Source: an uncultured Eubacteriales bacterium (GTDB taxonomy: Bacteria > Bacillota > Clostridia > Oscillospirales > UBA644). Taken from it: a stretch of 9,363 nucleotides of DNA. A model generated the notes under the pieces. The model made no database searches. It saw only the letters and a program-made list of their open reading frames with translations, and was not told the origin of the DNA. This document shows positions 1 to 6,122 of this stretch, one piece after another (position 1 is the stretch's first letter; every line of letters starts with the position of its first letter). The position numbers were made by a program, and so were the translations under genes. Location: assembly GCA_934486965.1 (NCBI GenBank), contig CAKSQP010000060.1, forward strand, positions 1 through 9,363, read 5' to 3'.

Positions 1-342
<342 letters not shown>

Positions 343-543
343 ATATCTAACGGTATATTTCATACACCGTTCGTTTCAATAAAGTTTTATTCCTTCATGC
401 TCCGGTTTTTAACCGACTCGTTTTCTCGGAATATCTTAACGACTTTCGTCGTCACCTTTCTTCTCGAAAGGAATTTTTCCAGGGTATCACTGTTTAATTT
501 TCAAGGTACATCGTCGCTCGATTCTTCCGTCTCTTGCGACAGC
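343..543 (-). other. rRNA operon leader with hairpins (pre-16S leader)
   Basis: This transcribed leader runs from the predicted rRNA start (about 543-545) to mature 16S. It holds several small inverted repeats: 455-460/466-471 (CCTTTC with GAAAGG), 440-443/448-451 (CGAC-GAAA-GTCG on the RNA strand, a GNRA-type loop), 403-407/411-415 (CGGTT with AACCG), and 349-354/366-371 (AACGGT with ACCGTT), the last abutting the 16S 5' end. Such leaders normally pair with the spacer after 16S to form the RNase III processing stem. That partner is outside the window, so the processing role is inferred. No credible protein-coding gene lies here; the small open frames have no supporting ribosome binding site. 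Confidence 0.7.
491..508 (-). promoter_or_regulatory. boxA-like antitermination element in rRNA leader
   Basis: The RNA strand reads TACCTTGAAAATTAAACA. This resembles the CTTTGAAAACT-type boxA-like segment that low-GC Gram-positive rRNA leaders carry ahead of 16S, which is thought to recruit the NusB/NusE antitermination complex. It lies about 50 bases after the predicted transcription start. The match is by eye and not exact, so the role is inferred. Confidence 0.4.
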
Positions 544-549
544 TCAATT

Positions 550-578
550 ATTATACCATACCATTTCTCCCTTGTCAA
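550..578 (-). promoter_or_regulatory. rRNA operon promoter, perfect sigma-A consensus
   Basis: On the minus strand the -35 box is TTGACA (573-578) and the -10 box is TATAAT (550-555), with exactly 17 bases between them, so both hexamers are perfect. The start site should be near 543-545, where the initiating base could be G. Initiation with G at rRNA promoters is linked to GTP sensing in Bacillus, but that is only a possibility here. Upstream there is only a short A-run (AGAAAAAGG), so no strong UP element is visible. A single promoter is seen; no second tandem copy was found. Confidence 0.88.
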
Positions 579-624
579 GCCTTTTTCTGTAACGCTTTTG
601 TGAACTCTCACGACAAATTGCGAC

Positions 625-649
625 AAAAGGACCGCCCTTACGGGCGGTC
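625..649 (-). terminator. Rho-independent terminator of the asnS-aminotransferase operon
   Basis: Perfect 8-bp stem GACCGCCC / GGGCGGTC (630-637 and 642-649) with a four-base loop, ending 11 bases past the aminotransferase stop codon. On the minus strand it is followed by CCTTTTG, a short T-run. On the plus strand it is followed by TTCGGTTTTCTTT, so it may work in both directions. It lies about 50 bp upstream of the rRNA -35 box and would insulate that promoter from read-through. Confidence 0.82.
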
Positions 650-660
650 TTCGGTTTTCT

Positions 661-1944
661 TTATGAAAGTTTCTCAAGCAGTTTTTCGCTTGCGGCGATT
701 TTTGCACAGAGACAGAACATTTTCATAGCGGTCCTGAGTTCCTCGACGGGAGGATAGGACGGCGCTATTCTGATATTTCTGTCCCGCGGGTCAATGCCGT
801 ACGGGAAAGTCGCTCCGGCAGGGGTCATCTTCACGCCTGCGTCTTTGAGGAGTTGGATCGTCCTCTTTGCACAGCCGTCCGTAAGGTCGACGCTTACAAA
901 ATAGCCGCCTTTCGGTTCGGTCCATTCGGCAATTCCGAGATCTCTTATCGTATCGAGTTCTTCAAGCACCGCTGCAAAACGGGGACGGAGAAGCGCGGCA
1001 TGAAGTTTCATGTGAGCCTTTACGCCGTCAAGGTTTTTGAAATAACGGATATGACGGAGTTGGTTTATCTTGTTCGGGCCTATCGTCTGCGCCGACATCT
1101 GATTTTTGATAAGTTCTATATTGTTCTTACTTGCGCCGAGAGCCGCAAGACCGCCGCCGGGGAAAGTTATCTTGGAAGTCGAGGTATATGTAAAGAGCAT
1201 ATCCTCTTTTCCTGTCTTTCTGAGTTCTTCCATTAAATTGAGGAGGACGGGTGCGTCTTCTTCAAGTTCGTGGACGGCGTATGCGTTATCCCAGAAAATT
1301 CTGAAATCCTTGGCTTTCGGGGAAAGGTTTGCAAAGCGGCGGACGACTTCGTCCGAATAAACTTTGCCCTCGGGGTTCGAGAAACGGGGGACGCACCAGA
1401 TACCTTTGACGGTCTCGTCTTCCGAGACGTATTTTTCGACAAGGTCCATATCGGGTCCGTCGTCGTTTGTCGGAATGTTTATCATGTTTATACCGAACGT
1501 CTGGCAGACGAAGAAATGTCTGTCGTATCCGGGAACGGGACAGAGAAAACTTATCTTGTCGTATTTGCCCCACGGTTTTTCCGAGCCGTAGACCCCGAAC
1601 TGCATTGCGCGGGCAACGGTGTCATACATCATATTGAGGCTGCTGCTGTCTCCGACTATGGTTTCTTCGCCGGAAGCCATTCCGAGGATCTGAGCAAAGA
1701 GGTCTTTCGCCTCTTTTATGCCGTCAAGTCCGCCGTAGTTACGGCAGTCGGTGCCGTCGGCGGCGACGCACTGTTCCGTTTTGGTGATGATCCCGAGCAG
1801 GTCCTCCGAAAGGTCGAGCTGTTCCGAAGACGGCTTTCCTCTCGACATATCAAGGGAAAGGTGTTTATTTTTATATGAAGCATACTCTTTTACGAGACTG
1901 TCGTGAAAAGTTTTCAGTTCGCTTTTTGAAAAATCTTTGAGCAT
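661..1944 (-). CDS. class I PLP-dependent aminotransferase, aspartate aminotransferase type
   Basis: A 427-residue fold-type I PLP enzyme. Visible landmarks in order: SRGKP (34-38) near the N-terminus; GDSSSL (98-103) as the phosphate-binding loop; SNPEGKV (189-195), whose Asn190 matches the PLP-contacting Asn; WDNAYAVHEL (218-227) with the PLP-pyridine Asp219 and Tyr222; STSK (255-258), with Lys258 the expected Schiff-base lysine; and NIRIAPSYPP (390-399), with Arg392 the expected substrate-carboxylate arginine. The overall pattern, with DNAYAVHEL and a long N-terminal arm, fits the divergent MocR-like aspartate aminotransferase subgroup rather than classical AspB. The likely reaction is aspartate + 2-oxoglutarate to oxaloacetate + glutamate in the cytosol, but specificity is inferred. 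The start is supported by AAGAAGG (1953-1959) eight bases ahead of ATG. It lies 21 bp after asnS on the same strand, so the two are co-transcribed. Confidence 0.9.
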   Translation of the reverse strand: MLKDFSKSELKTFHDSLVKEYASYKNKHLSLDMSRGKPSSEQLDLSEDLLGIITKTEQCVAADGTDCRNYGGLDGIKEAKDLFAQILGMASGEETIVGDSSSLNMMYDTVARAMQFGVYGSEKPWGKYDKISFLCPVPGYDRHFFVCQTFGINMINIPTNDDGPDMDLVEKYVSEDETVKGIWCVPRFSNPEGKVYSDEVVRRFANLSPKAKDFRIFWDNAYAVHELEEDAPVLLNLMEELRKTGKEDMLFTYTSTSKITFPGGGLAALGASKNNIELIKNQMSAQTIGPNKINQLRHIRYFKNLDGVKAHMKLHAALLRPRFAAVLEELDTIRDLGIAEWTEPKGGYFVSVDLTDGCAKRTIQLLKDAGVKMTPAGATFPYGIDPRDRNIRIAPSYPPVEELRTAMKMFCLCAKIAASEKLLEKLS

Positions 1945-1965
1945 TCCAGATACCTTCTTTTTATA

Positions 1966-3360
1966 TTAAAACTCTGCGTTTCCTACTGTTCTGGGGAACG
2001 GAATCACATCGCGGATATTTCCGATGCCCGTAAGGTACATTATGAGTCTTTCAAAGCCGAGGCCGTAGCCCGCATGCTTTACGCTGCCGTAGCGACGGAG
2101 ATCGGAATACCACCAGTAATCCTCTTCTTTGAGTCCGCAGCGTTCAAGGGCGGCTTTATAGTAATCTTCTCTTTCTTCTCTCTGGCTTCCGCCGATAATT
2201 TCGCCGACGCCGGGGACGAGAAGGTCCATTGCGGCAACGGTCTTGCCGTCGTCGTTAAGTCTCATATAGAAAGCCTTTATTTCTTTCGGATAGTCGATGA
2301 CGAAAACAGGCTTTTTGAAAATTTTCTCGGTGAGATATCTCTCGTGTTCGGTCTGCAGATCGCAGCCCCAGAAAACGGGATAATCAAACTCATCTTTATG
2401 TTCTTCGAGAAGTTTTACCGCCTCGGTATATGTTATGCAGCCGAATTCGGCGTTGACAAGCGCATTGAGTCTTTCAAGAAGTTCCTTGTCCATAAAGTTG
2501 TTGAAGAACTTCATTTCTTCGGGACATTTTTCCAGAACTTCGCGGATAACGTATTTTATCATGTCCTCCGCAAGCGCCATATCATCTTTGAGGTCGGCGA
2601 ACGCGATCTCGGGTTCTATCATCCAGAATTCCGCGGCATGGCGGGTGGTGTTCGAATTTTCGGCGCGGAAAGTGGGGCCGAAAGTATAGACGTTCGAAAA
2701 AGCAAGCGCGAAGGTTTCGGCGTTAAGTTGTCCCGAAACGGTAAGATTCGTGCTCTTTCCGAAGAAGTCTTTCGAAAAATCGACTTTTCCGTCTTCGGTA
2801 AGCGGAGGGTTCGTCATATCGAGAGTCGTTACTCTGAACTGTTCGCCCGCGCCCTCGCAGTCGCTTCCGGTAATAAGCGGAGTATGAACATAAACGAAGT
2901 TTCTTTCGTTAAAGAACTTGTGAAGCGCGAACGCTGCAACCGAACGGACGCGGAAGACCGCCGAAAAGGTGTTCGTTCTCGGACGGAGATGTGCTATTTC
3001 TCTCAGGAACTCGACCGAATGGCGTTTTTTCTGCAACGGATAGTCGGGGGTAGATCTGCCCTCTATTTCGATTTTTTCAGCCTTTATCTCAAACGGCTGT
3101 TTCATTTCGGGGGTCGCGACGACTTTGCCGGTGACATGTATTGCCGAACCGACGTTGAGTTTTGCTATCTCTTTATAATTGTCGACGACGCCGTCTTCAA
3201 AAACTATCTGTGTGTTTTTGAAATAAGTTCCGTCGTTGATCTCGATAAAACCGAATTTCTTCGAATCTCTGAGTGTTCTTATCCAGCCCGCGACGGCCAC
3301 TTCTTTGCCGTCAAAACTTCCGATATTTTCGAAAACGGACTTTAATTCTGTTCTTTTCAT
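1966..3360 (-). CDS. asnS: asparaginyl-tRNA synthetase
   Basis: A 464-residue class IIb aminoacyl-tRNA synthetase that charges tRNA-Asn with asparagine using ATP. An N-terminal OB-fold anticodon-binding domain covers about residues 18-100 (VAVAGWIRTLRDSKKFGFIE at 21-40). The catalytic domain follows, with class II motif 2 at FRAENSNTTRHAAEF (231-245) and motif 3 at GYGLGFERLIMY (431-442). The C-terminus NIRDVIPFPRTVGNAEF separates AsnS from AspS, which usually carries different residues and an extra domain. Length is normal for the family. AAAGGAG (3371-3377 on the plus strand) lies about eight to ten bases ahead of ATG. A promoter sits only about 40 bases upstream, leaving no room for a T-box or other long leader. 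Having AsnS implies direct asparagine charging in this organism. It is the first gene of an operon with the aminotransferase, a functional pairing also seen in Bacillus (aspB-asnS, in the opposite order). Confidence 0.97.
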   Translation of the reverse strand: MKRTELKSVFENIGSFDGKEVAVAGWIRTLRDSKKFGFIEINDGTYFKNTQIVFEDGVVDNYKEIAKLNVGSAIHVTGKVVATPEMKQPFEIKAEKIEIEGRSTPDYPLQKKRHSVEFLREIAHLRPRTNTFSAVFRVRSVAAFALHKFFNERNFVYVHTPLITGSDCEGAGEQFRVTTLDMTNPPLTEDGKVDFSKDFFGKSTNLTVSGQLNAETFALAFSNVYTFGPTFRAENSNTTRHAAEFWMIEPEIAFADLKDDMALAEDMIKYVIREVLEKCPEEMKFFNNFMDKELLERLNALVNAEFGCITYTEAVKLLEEHKDEFDYPVFWGCDLQTEHERYLTEKIFKKPVFVIDYPKEIKAFYMRLNDDGKTVAAMDLLVPGVGEIIGGSQREEREDYYKAALERCGLKEEDYWWYSDLRRYGSVKHAGYGLGFERLIMYLTGIGNIRDVIPFPRTVGNAEF

Positions 3361-3403
3361 TGGAACTGCTCCTTTGCGGAAAGTTTTTCTGTATCCAATT
3401 TAC

Positions 3404-3432
3404 AATATAACATAATATCTACCGCCGTTCAA
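3404..3432 (-). promoter_or_regulatory. predicted sigma-A promoter for asnS operon
   Basis: On the minus strand: -35 TTGAAC (3427-3432), a 17-base spacer, then -10 TATATT (3404-3409). Transcription would begin near 3397, about 37 bases ahead of the asnS start codon. It lies just downstream of the dut terminator, so asnS and the aminotransferase form their own unit. Confidence 0.65.
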
Positions 3433-3475
3433 TCGTTTTTGTGAATATTTCAAAAAAAATTCGGAACGGACTGTC

Positions 3476-3509
3476 AAAAAAAACAGATTCGGAGAGAAAT
3501 CTCCGAATC
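3476..3509 (-). terminator. Rho-independent terminator after dut
   Basis: Perfect 10-bp stem GATTCGGAGA / TCTCCGAATC (3500-3509 and 3486-3495) with a four-base loop. On the minus strand it is followed by TG and eight T's (A-run at 3476-3483). It starts ten bases after the dut stop codon. This is a textbook intrinsic terminator ending the lipoprotein-dut operon before the asnS promoter. Confidence 0.93.
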
Positions 3510-3518
3510 CGAATATTT

Positions 3519-3959
3519 TTATTTTGTTCCGGTAGAGCCGAATCCGCCCTCGCCGCGTTCGGTTTCGGAAAGGCTTTCCGCCTCTTCGAATTCCACGCGC
3601 AAAAACGGAGTTATGACAAGTTGGGCGATCCTTTCGCCGTCGTCTATTTCCTGTTTTTCGGTCGAATGGTTATGAAGTGCGACCATAATTTCGCCGCGGT
3701 AGTCGCTGTCGATAACACCGACCTTGTTTGCGGGCGCAAGCCCTCTTTTCGAGGCAAGGCCGCTTCTTGCATAGACAAGCCCCGCGTATCCCTCCGGAAT
3801 TTCCGCCGAAATTCCCGTTTTTATCATTTTTGTCTGACCGGAAAGAATTTCGACTTTTCCGTCGGTCACTGCGTAAAGGTCCGCACCTGCGGCAAAAAGA
3901 GAGCCGTATTCGGGAAGTCTTGCTTTATCGGATAATTTTTTTACTTTTACTTTTACCAT
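3519..3959 (-). CDS. dut: deoxyuridine 5'-triphosphate nucleotidohydrolase (dUTPase)
   Basis: A 146-residue trimeric-type dUTPase. It hydrolyses dUTP to dUMP and pyrophosphate, keeping uracil out of DNA and supplying the thymidylate precursor. All five family motifs are present in order: I AAGADLYA (23-30, with the metal-binding Asp), II ARSGLA (64-69), III GVIDSDYRGE (81-90, with the catalytic Asp and the Tyr that discriminates against ribose), IV GERIAQLV (108-115), and V RGEGGFGSTG (135-144, the flexible P-loop-like C-terminal arm). The length is standard and nothing is missing. The start codon lies one base past the stop of the upstream lipoprotein gene. The only ribosome binding site is a modest GGTGG (3966-3970) inside that gene's last codons, which suggests translational coupling. 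No dedicated promoter is visible, so expression probably depends on the lipoprotein promoter. Confidence 0.96.
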   Translation of the reverse strand: MVKVKVKKLSDKARLPEYGSLFAAGADLYAVTDGKVEILSGQTKMIKTGISAEIPEGYAGLVYARSGLASKRGLAPANKVGVIDSDYRGEIMVALHNHSTEKQEIDDGERIAQLVITPFLRVEFEEAESLSETERGEGGFGSTGTK

Positions 3960-3960
3960 A

Positions 3961-5970
3961 TTATACCACCGTGAGGGTTCTGGTTTCTTTCACCGTCTGT
4001 CCGTTTCTGAGAGTTACGGTAATTGTAACGGTAACGGTTCCCGACGGGGTCGCGCCGTCTTTTACCGCGACGTAAGCCGTCGCCTGAGTTTTGCCGACCG
4101 ACGATTTTTCCGCAGTGAAGTTTTCGCCGTCCGAAACGGAAATTTCGAAATCGGAAATTTCGGAGCCCGAAACGTCGAAAGTAAAGGTTACGGGAGTGTC
4201 CGCCGTGATCTCGGACGAAGATTCCCTTAAGGAATGAGTGACTTTCTGCTCGGACGTAACGGTGACAGAAACGGTTCTCGAAACCTTGCCGTCGGTCACA
4301 GTAACGGTCGTTTTGCCTTCGCTCTTTGCGGTTATCTTACCGTGAGCGTCGACGGTCGCGACGGAAGAGTCGCCCGACGAGAATCTGACGCCCGCTTCGG
4401 CAGCGGTGACGGTTTTTCCGTCCTTTTTGAGGCTGAACCAGTCGTCGGAAGTCTCTCCGACTTTAAGGGAAAGTTCATTGTTCGTGCTTATTACGAGATT
4501 TCCCGTTTCGGAACCCGAACCTACGCTGAAGGAGTGGGTCACGGTCTTATATTCGTATCTTCCCGAAGAAGACGAAACGGTAAAGCGGAGAGTTCCGCTT
4601 CCCTCTTTTATCGCGGTTATCGTATATTCACCGATATCGTTTGTCGAAACATTGAAGAATTCGGTGAAACTGTCGTCAAAGGAGATGACAAGTTGCTTTT
4701 TCTCCGCGGCGCTTACCGAGGGAGAAAACGACAGGGTAAGGGTCGATTTGTCGCCGACTTTGAAAGAAGACTTCATCGACGGGGTAACAGTTACCGTCGG
4801 AAGATTTTCATTTGCGGGATTTACCGTTACGGTGCCTTTTTTCGAAAGCGCGCCGACGCGGCAGGTTATCGTTACGGTCGTTGTTTCGGTGACCGTTCCT
4901 TTGAGTTGGAAATCGCCCGTTCTGGAATTTACATATACGAGGGACGGGTTCGAAGACGTCCAGCTTACGACGTTCGTGGTGTTCGACGGAGTGACGGTCG
5001 CTTTGAAGTTATACACTTTCGTATCGCCGCTCGTCAGGGTAAGGGAGTCGGTCGCAAGAGAAAGTCCCGTCGCCTTTATTTCTTTGGACTCGTCGCCGAC
5101 GGTAACTTCGCAGGTCGCGGTCTTTTCGGAAAGGATATCGTGGACGGTCGCGGTTATCGTCGCGCTGCCTCTCTTCTTTGCGGTAACCATACCCTTGGAC
5201 GAAACGGAAGCGACGGTCGTGTCGCTCGACGACCATGTTATTTCAAGACCGAGGTTCGACGGGGTAACGGTCGCGGTAAGTTGTTCGGTGTCGCCTTCGG
5301 TAAGGGACAGCGAATCTTTATCGAGAACGAATTTCGTAACAAGGTTCTTTTCTTCCGAAACGGTTACGGTCGCGACGGAAGAAAACGCTCCGTCGTCGGT
5401 TTTTGCGGTTATTGTCGCTTTTCCGACGGCAACTCCCGAAATCTTTCCGTCGGGAAGCACCGAAACGATGTTTTCGTCGGACGAAGTGACCGTATAACTG
5501 CGGTTATCGGCGTTTCCGGGATAGACCGTAAGCCTCGGGGAATATGTCTGCCCTTTGACTATTTCGATCTCTGCCTCGGGATAGCCGAATTTCTGAAGAG
5601 TTACGCCGTTTTTGACGACTTTCACTTTGCAGTTGTAACTGACGTTTATCTTTTCGGAAGATTCGGGAGCGGAAGACACCTTTGCGGTAACGGTCGCCGT
5701 TCCCTCCGCGTTTGCGACGACAAAACCGTTTTCGTCGACCGTCGCGATCTTTTCATCGGACGTCGACCATTCGATCGTGGTCTTCGCAATATCTGCGGAA
5801 CTTGTTCCTATAACGGAAAGGGCGTACCCCTCCCCTATTTTCAGTTCGAGGTCTTTATCGGATATTTTGTAACGGTAACTGTTTATCAGATCCGAAGAAG
5901 AACAGGAACACATAATAAATACAAGAATAATAAGACATATTGCGGAAAGTAAGGTCTTCTTTTTCGTCAT
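3961..5970 (-). CDS. multi-Ig-domain (BIG2-type) surface lipoprotein
   Basis: A 669-residue secreted protein. Residues 1-20 form a lipoprotein-like signal peptide: MTKKK, then a hydrophobic stretch, then FIMCSC. Cys21 or Cys23 is the probable lipidated residue, although neither fits the strict lipobox. The rest is about seven tandem beta-sandwich modules of 75-100 residues. Those at roughly 35-118, 130-204, 211-291, 298-384 and 491-572 show the BIG2 (Ig-like group 2) pattern: a TEGDTEQLTATV-type strand, W-S-S-D, VATVDxxGxVTA, and G-x-A-T-I-T-A. Those at about 391-484 and 577-669 are more diverged Ig-like folds. No LPxTG, SLH, choline-binding or enzymatic domain is seen, so membrane lipid anchoring is the only visible attachment. 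The role is unknown; adhesion or a structural spacer is the usual guess. A longer reading frame reaches 6072, but the promoter (5999-6027) lies inside that extension. GAGGTG six bases ahead of this ATG also fits. It is the first gene of an operon with dut. Confidence 0.86.
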   Translation of the reverse strand: MTKKKTLLSAICLIILVFIMCSCSSSDLINSYRYKISDKDLELKIGEGYALSVIGTSSADIAKTTIEWSTSDEKIATVDENGFVVANAEGTATVTAKVSSAPESSEKINVSYNCKVKVVKNGVTLQKFGYPEAEIEIVKGQTYSPRLTVYPGNADNRSYTVTSSDENIVSVLPDGKISGVAVGKATITAKTDDGAFSSVATVTVSEEKNLVTKFVLDKDSLSLTEGDTEQLTATVTPSNLGLEITWSSSDTTVASVSSKGMVTAKKRGSATITATVHDILSEKTATCEVTVGDESKEIKATGLSLATDSLTLTSGDTKVYNFKATVTPSNTTNVVSWTSSNPSLVYVNSRTGDFQLKGTVTETTTVTITCRVGALSKKGTVTVNPANENLPTVTVTPSMKSSFKVGDKSTLTLSFSPSVSAAEKKQLVISFDDSFTEFFNVSTNDIGEYTITAIKEGSGTLRFTVSSSSGRYEYKTVTHSFSVGSGSETGNLVISTNNELSLKVGETSDDWFSLKKDGKTVTAAEAGVRFSSGDSSVATVDAHGKITAKSEGKTTVTVTDGKVSRTVSVTVTSEQKVTHSLRESSSEITADTPVTFTFDVSGSEISDFEISVSDGENFTAEKSSVGKTQATAYVAVKDGATPSGTVTVTITVTLRNGQTVKETRTLTVV

Positions 5971-5976
5971 TTCATA

Positions 5977-5982
5977 CACCTC
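5977..5982 (-). promoter_or_regulatory. ribosome binding site that sets the lipoprotein start
   Basis: GAGGTG lies six bases ahead of the ATG at 5968-5970. An earlier ATG starting one base after it is followed at once by AAA TGA and cannot start a protein. This places the start at the signal peptide rather than at the longer frame. Confidence 0.8.
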
Positions 5983-5998
5983 GGTCCTTAGTCGCTTC

Positions 5999-6027
5999 AT
6001 TTTAACATCTTTTAATTTCTTTGTCAA
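5999..6027 (-). promoter_or_regulatory. predicted strong sigma-A promoter for lipoprotein-dut operon
   Basis: Minus strand: -35 TTGACA (6022-6027), a 17-base A/T-rich spacer, -10 TAAAAT (5999-6004). Predicted start near 5992, giving a leader of about 20 bases before the start codon. A/T-rich sequence lies upstream (6028-6062), including a T-run that could help the polymerase alpha subunit bind. Confidence 0.8.
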
Positions 6028-6060
6028 CAAAATACGCAAAAAATCCACAAATATGAAAAT

Positions 6061-6073
6061 ATTGCCTTGCAAT
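6061..6073. repeat. short inverted repeat between divergent promoters
   Basis: ATTGC-CTT-GCAAT: 5-bp arms with a 3-bp centre. It overlaps the -35 box (6067-6072) of the plus-strand promoter and lies about 35 bp upstream of the minus-strand -35. It could be an operator, but arms this short occur by chance. Confidence 0.25.
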
Positions 6074-6095
6074 TTCCGTCCGCCCGTGTTAGAAT
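6067..6095 (+). promoter_or_regulatory. predicted sigma-A promoter for the radical SAM gene
   Basis: -35 TTGCAA (6067-6072), a 17-base spacer, -10 TAGAAT (6090-6095). The start would be near 6102, giving a 20-base leader containing GGAG (6113-6116), six bases ahead of the ATG at 6123. It is divergent from the lipoprotein promoter. Confidence 0.62.
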
Positions 6096-6122
6096 GAGAA
6101 ATAAAACCTTACGGAGACAAAA

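Noticed and set aside
2074..3345. A 423-codon open frame on the plus strand opposite asnS
   Set aside because: asnS shows full family motifs on the other strand. The plus-strand product has no recognisable domain and is explained by codon bias that avoids stops in the antisense frame.
3361..3403. Possible T-box leader ahead of asnS
   Set aside because: The promoter is only about 40 bases from the start codon, too short for a T-box, and no AGGGUGGNACCGCG-like sequence is present.
3960..3965. TGG-TATAAT, an extended -10 box, directly before the dut start codon
   Set aside because: It coincides with the lipoprotein stop codon, no -35 box lies 17 bases upstream, and transcription would begin inside dut past its ATG, so it cannot serve the gene.
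4234..5952. A 572-codon plus-strand frame opposite the lipoprotein
   Set aside because: The minus-strand gene has a promoter, ribosome binding site, signal peptide and repeated Ig modules. The opposing product is Arg/Gly/Phe-rich with no fold signal, as expected for a shadow of Val/Thr/Ser-rich coding.
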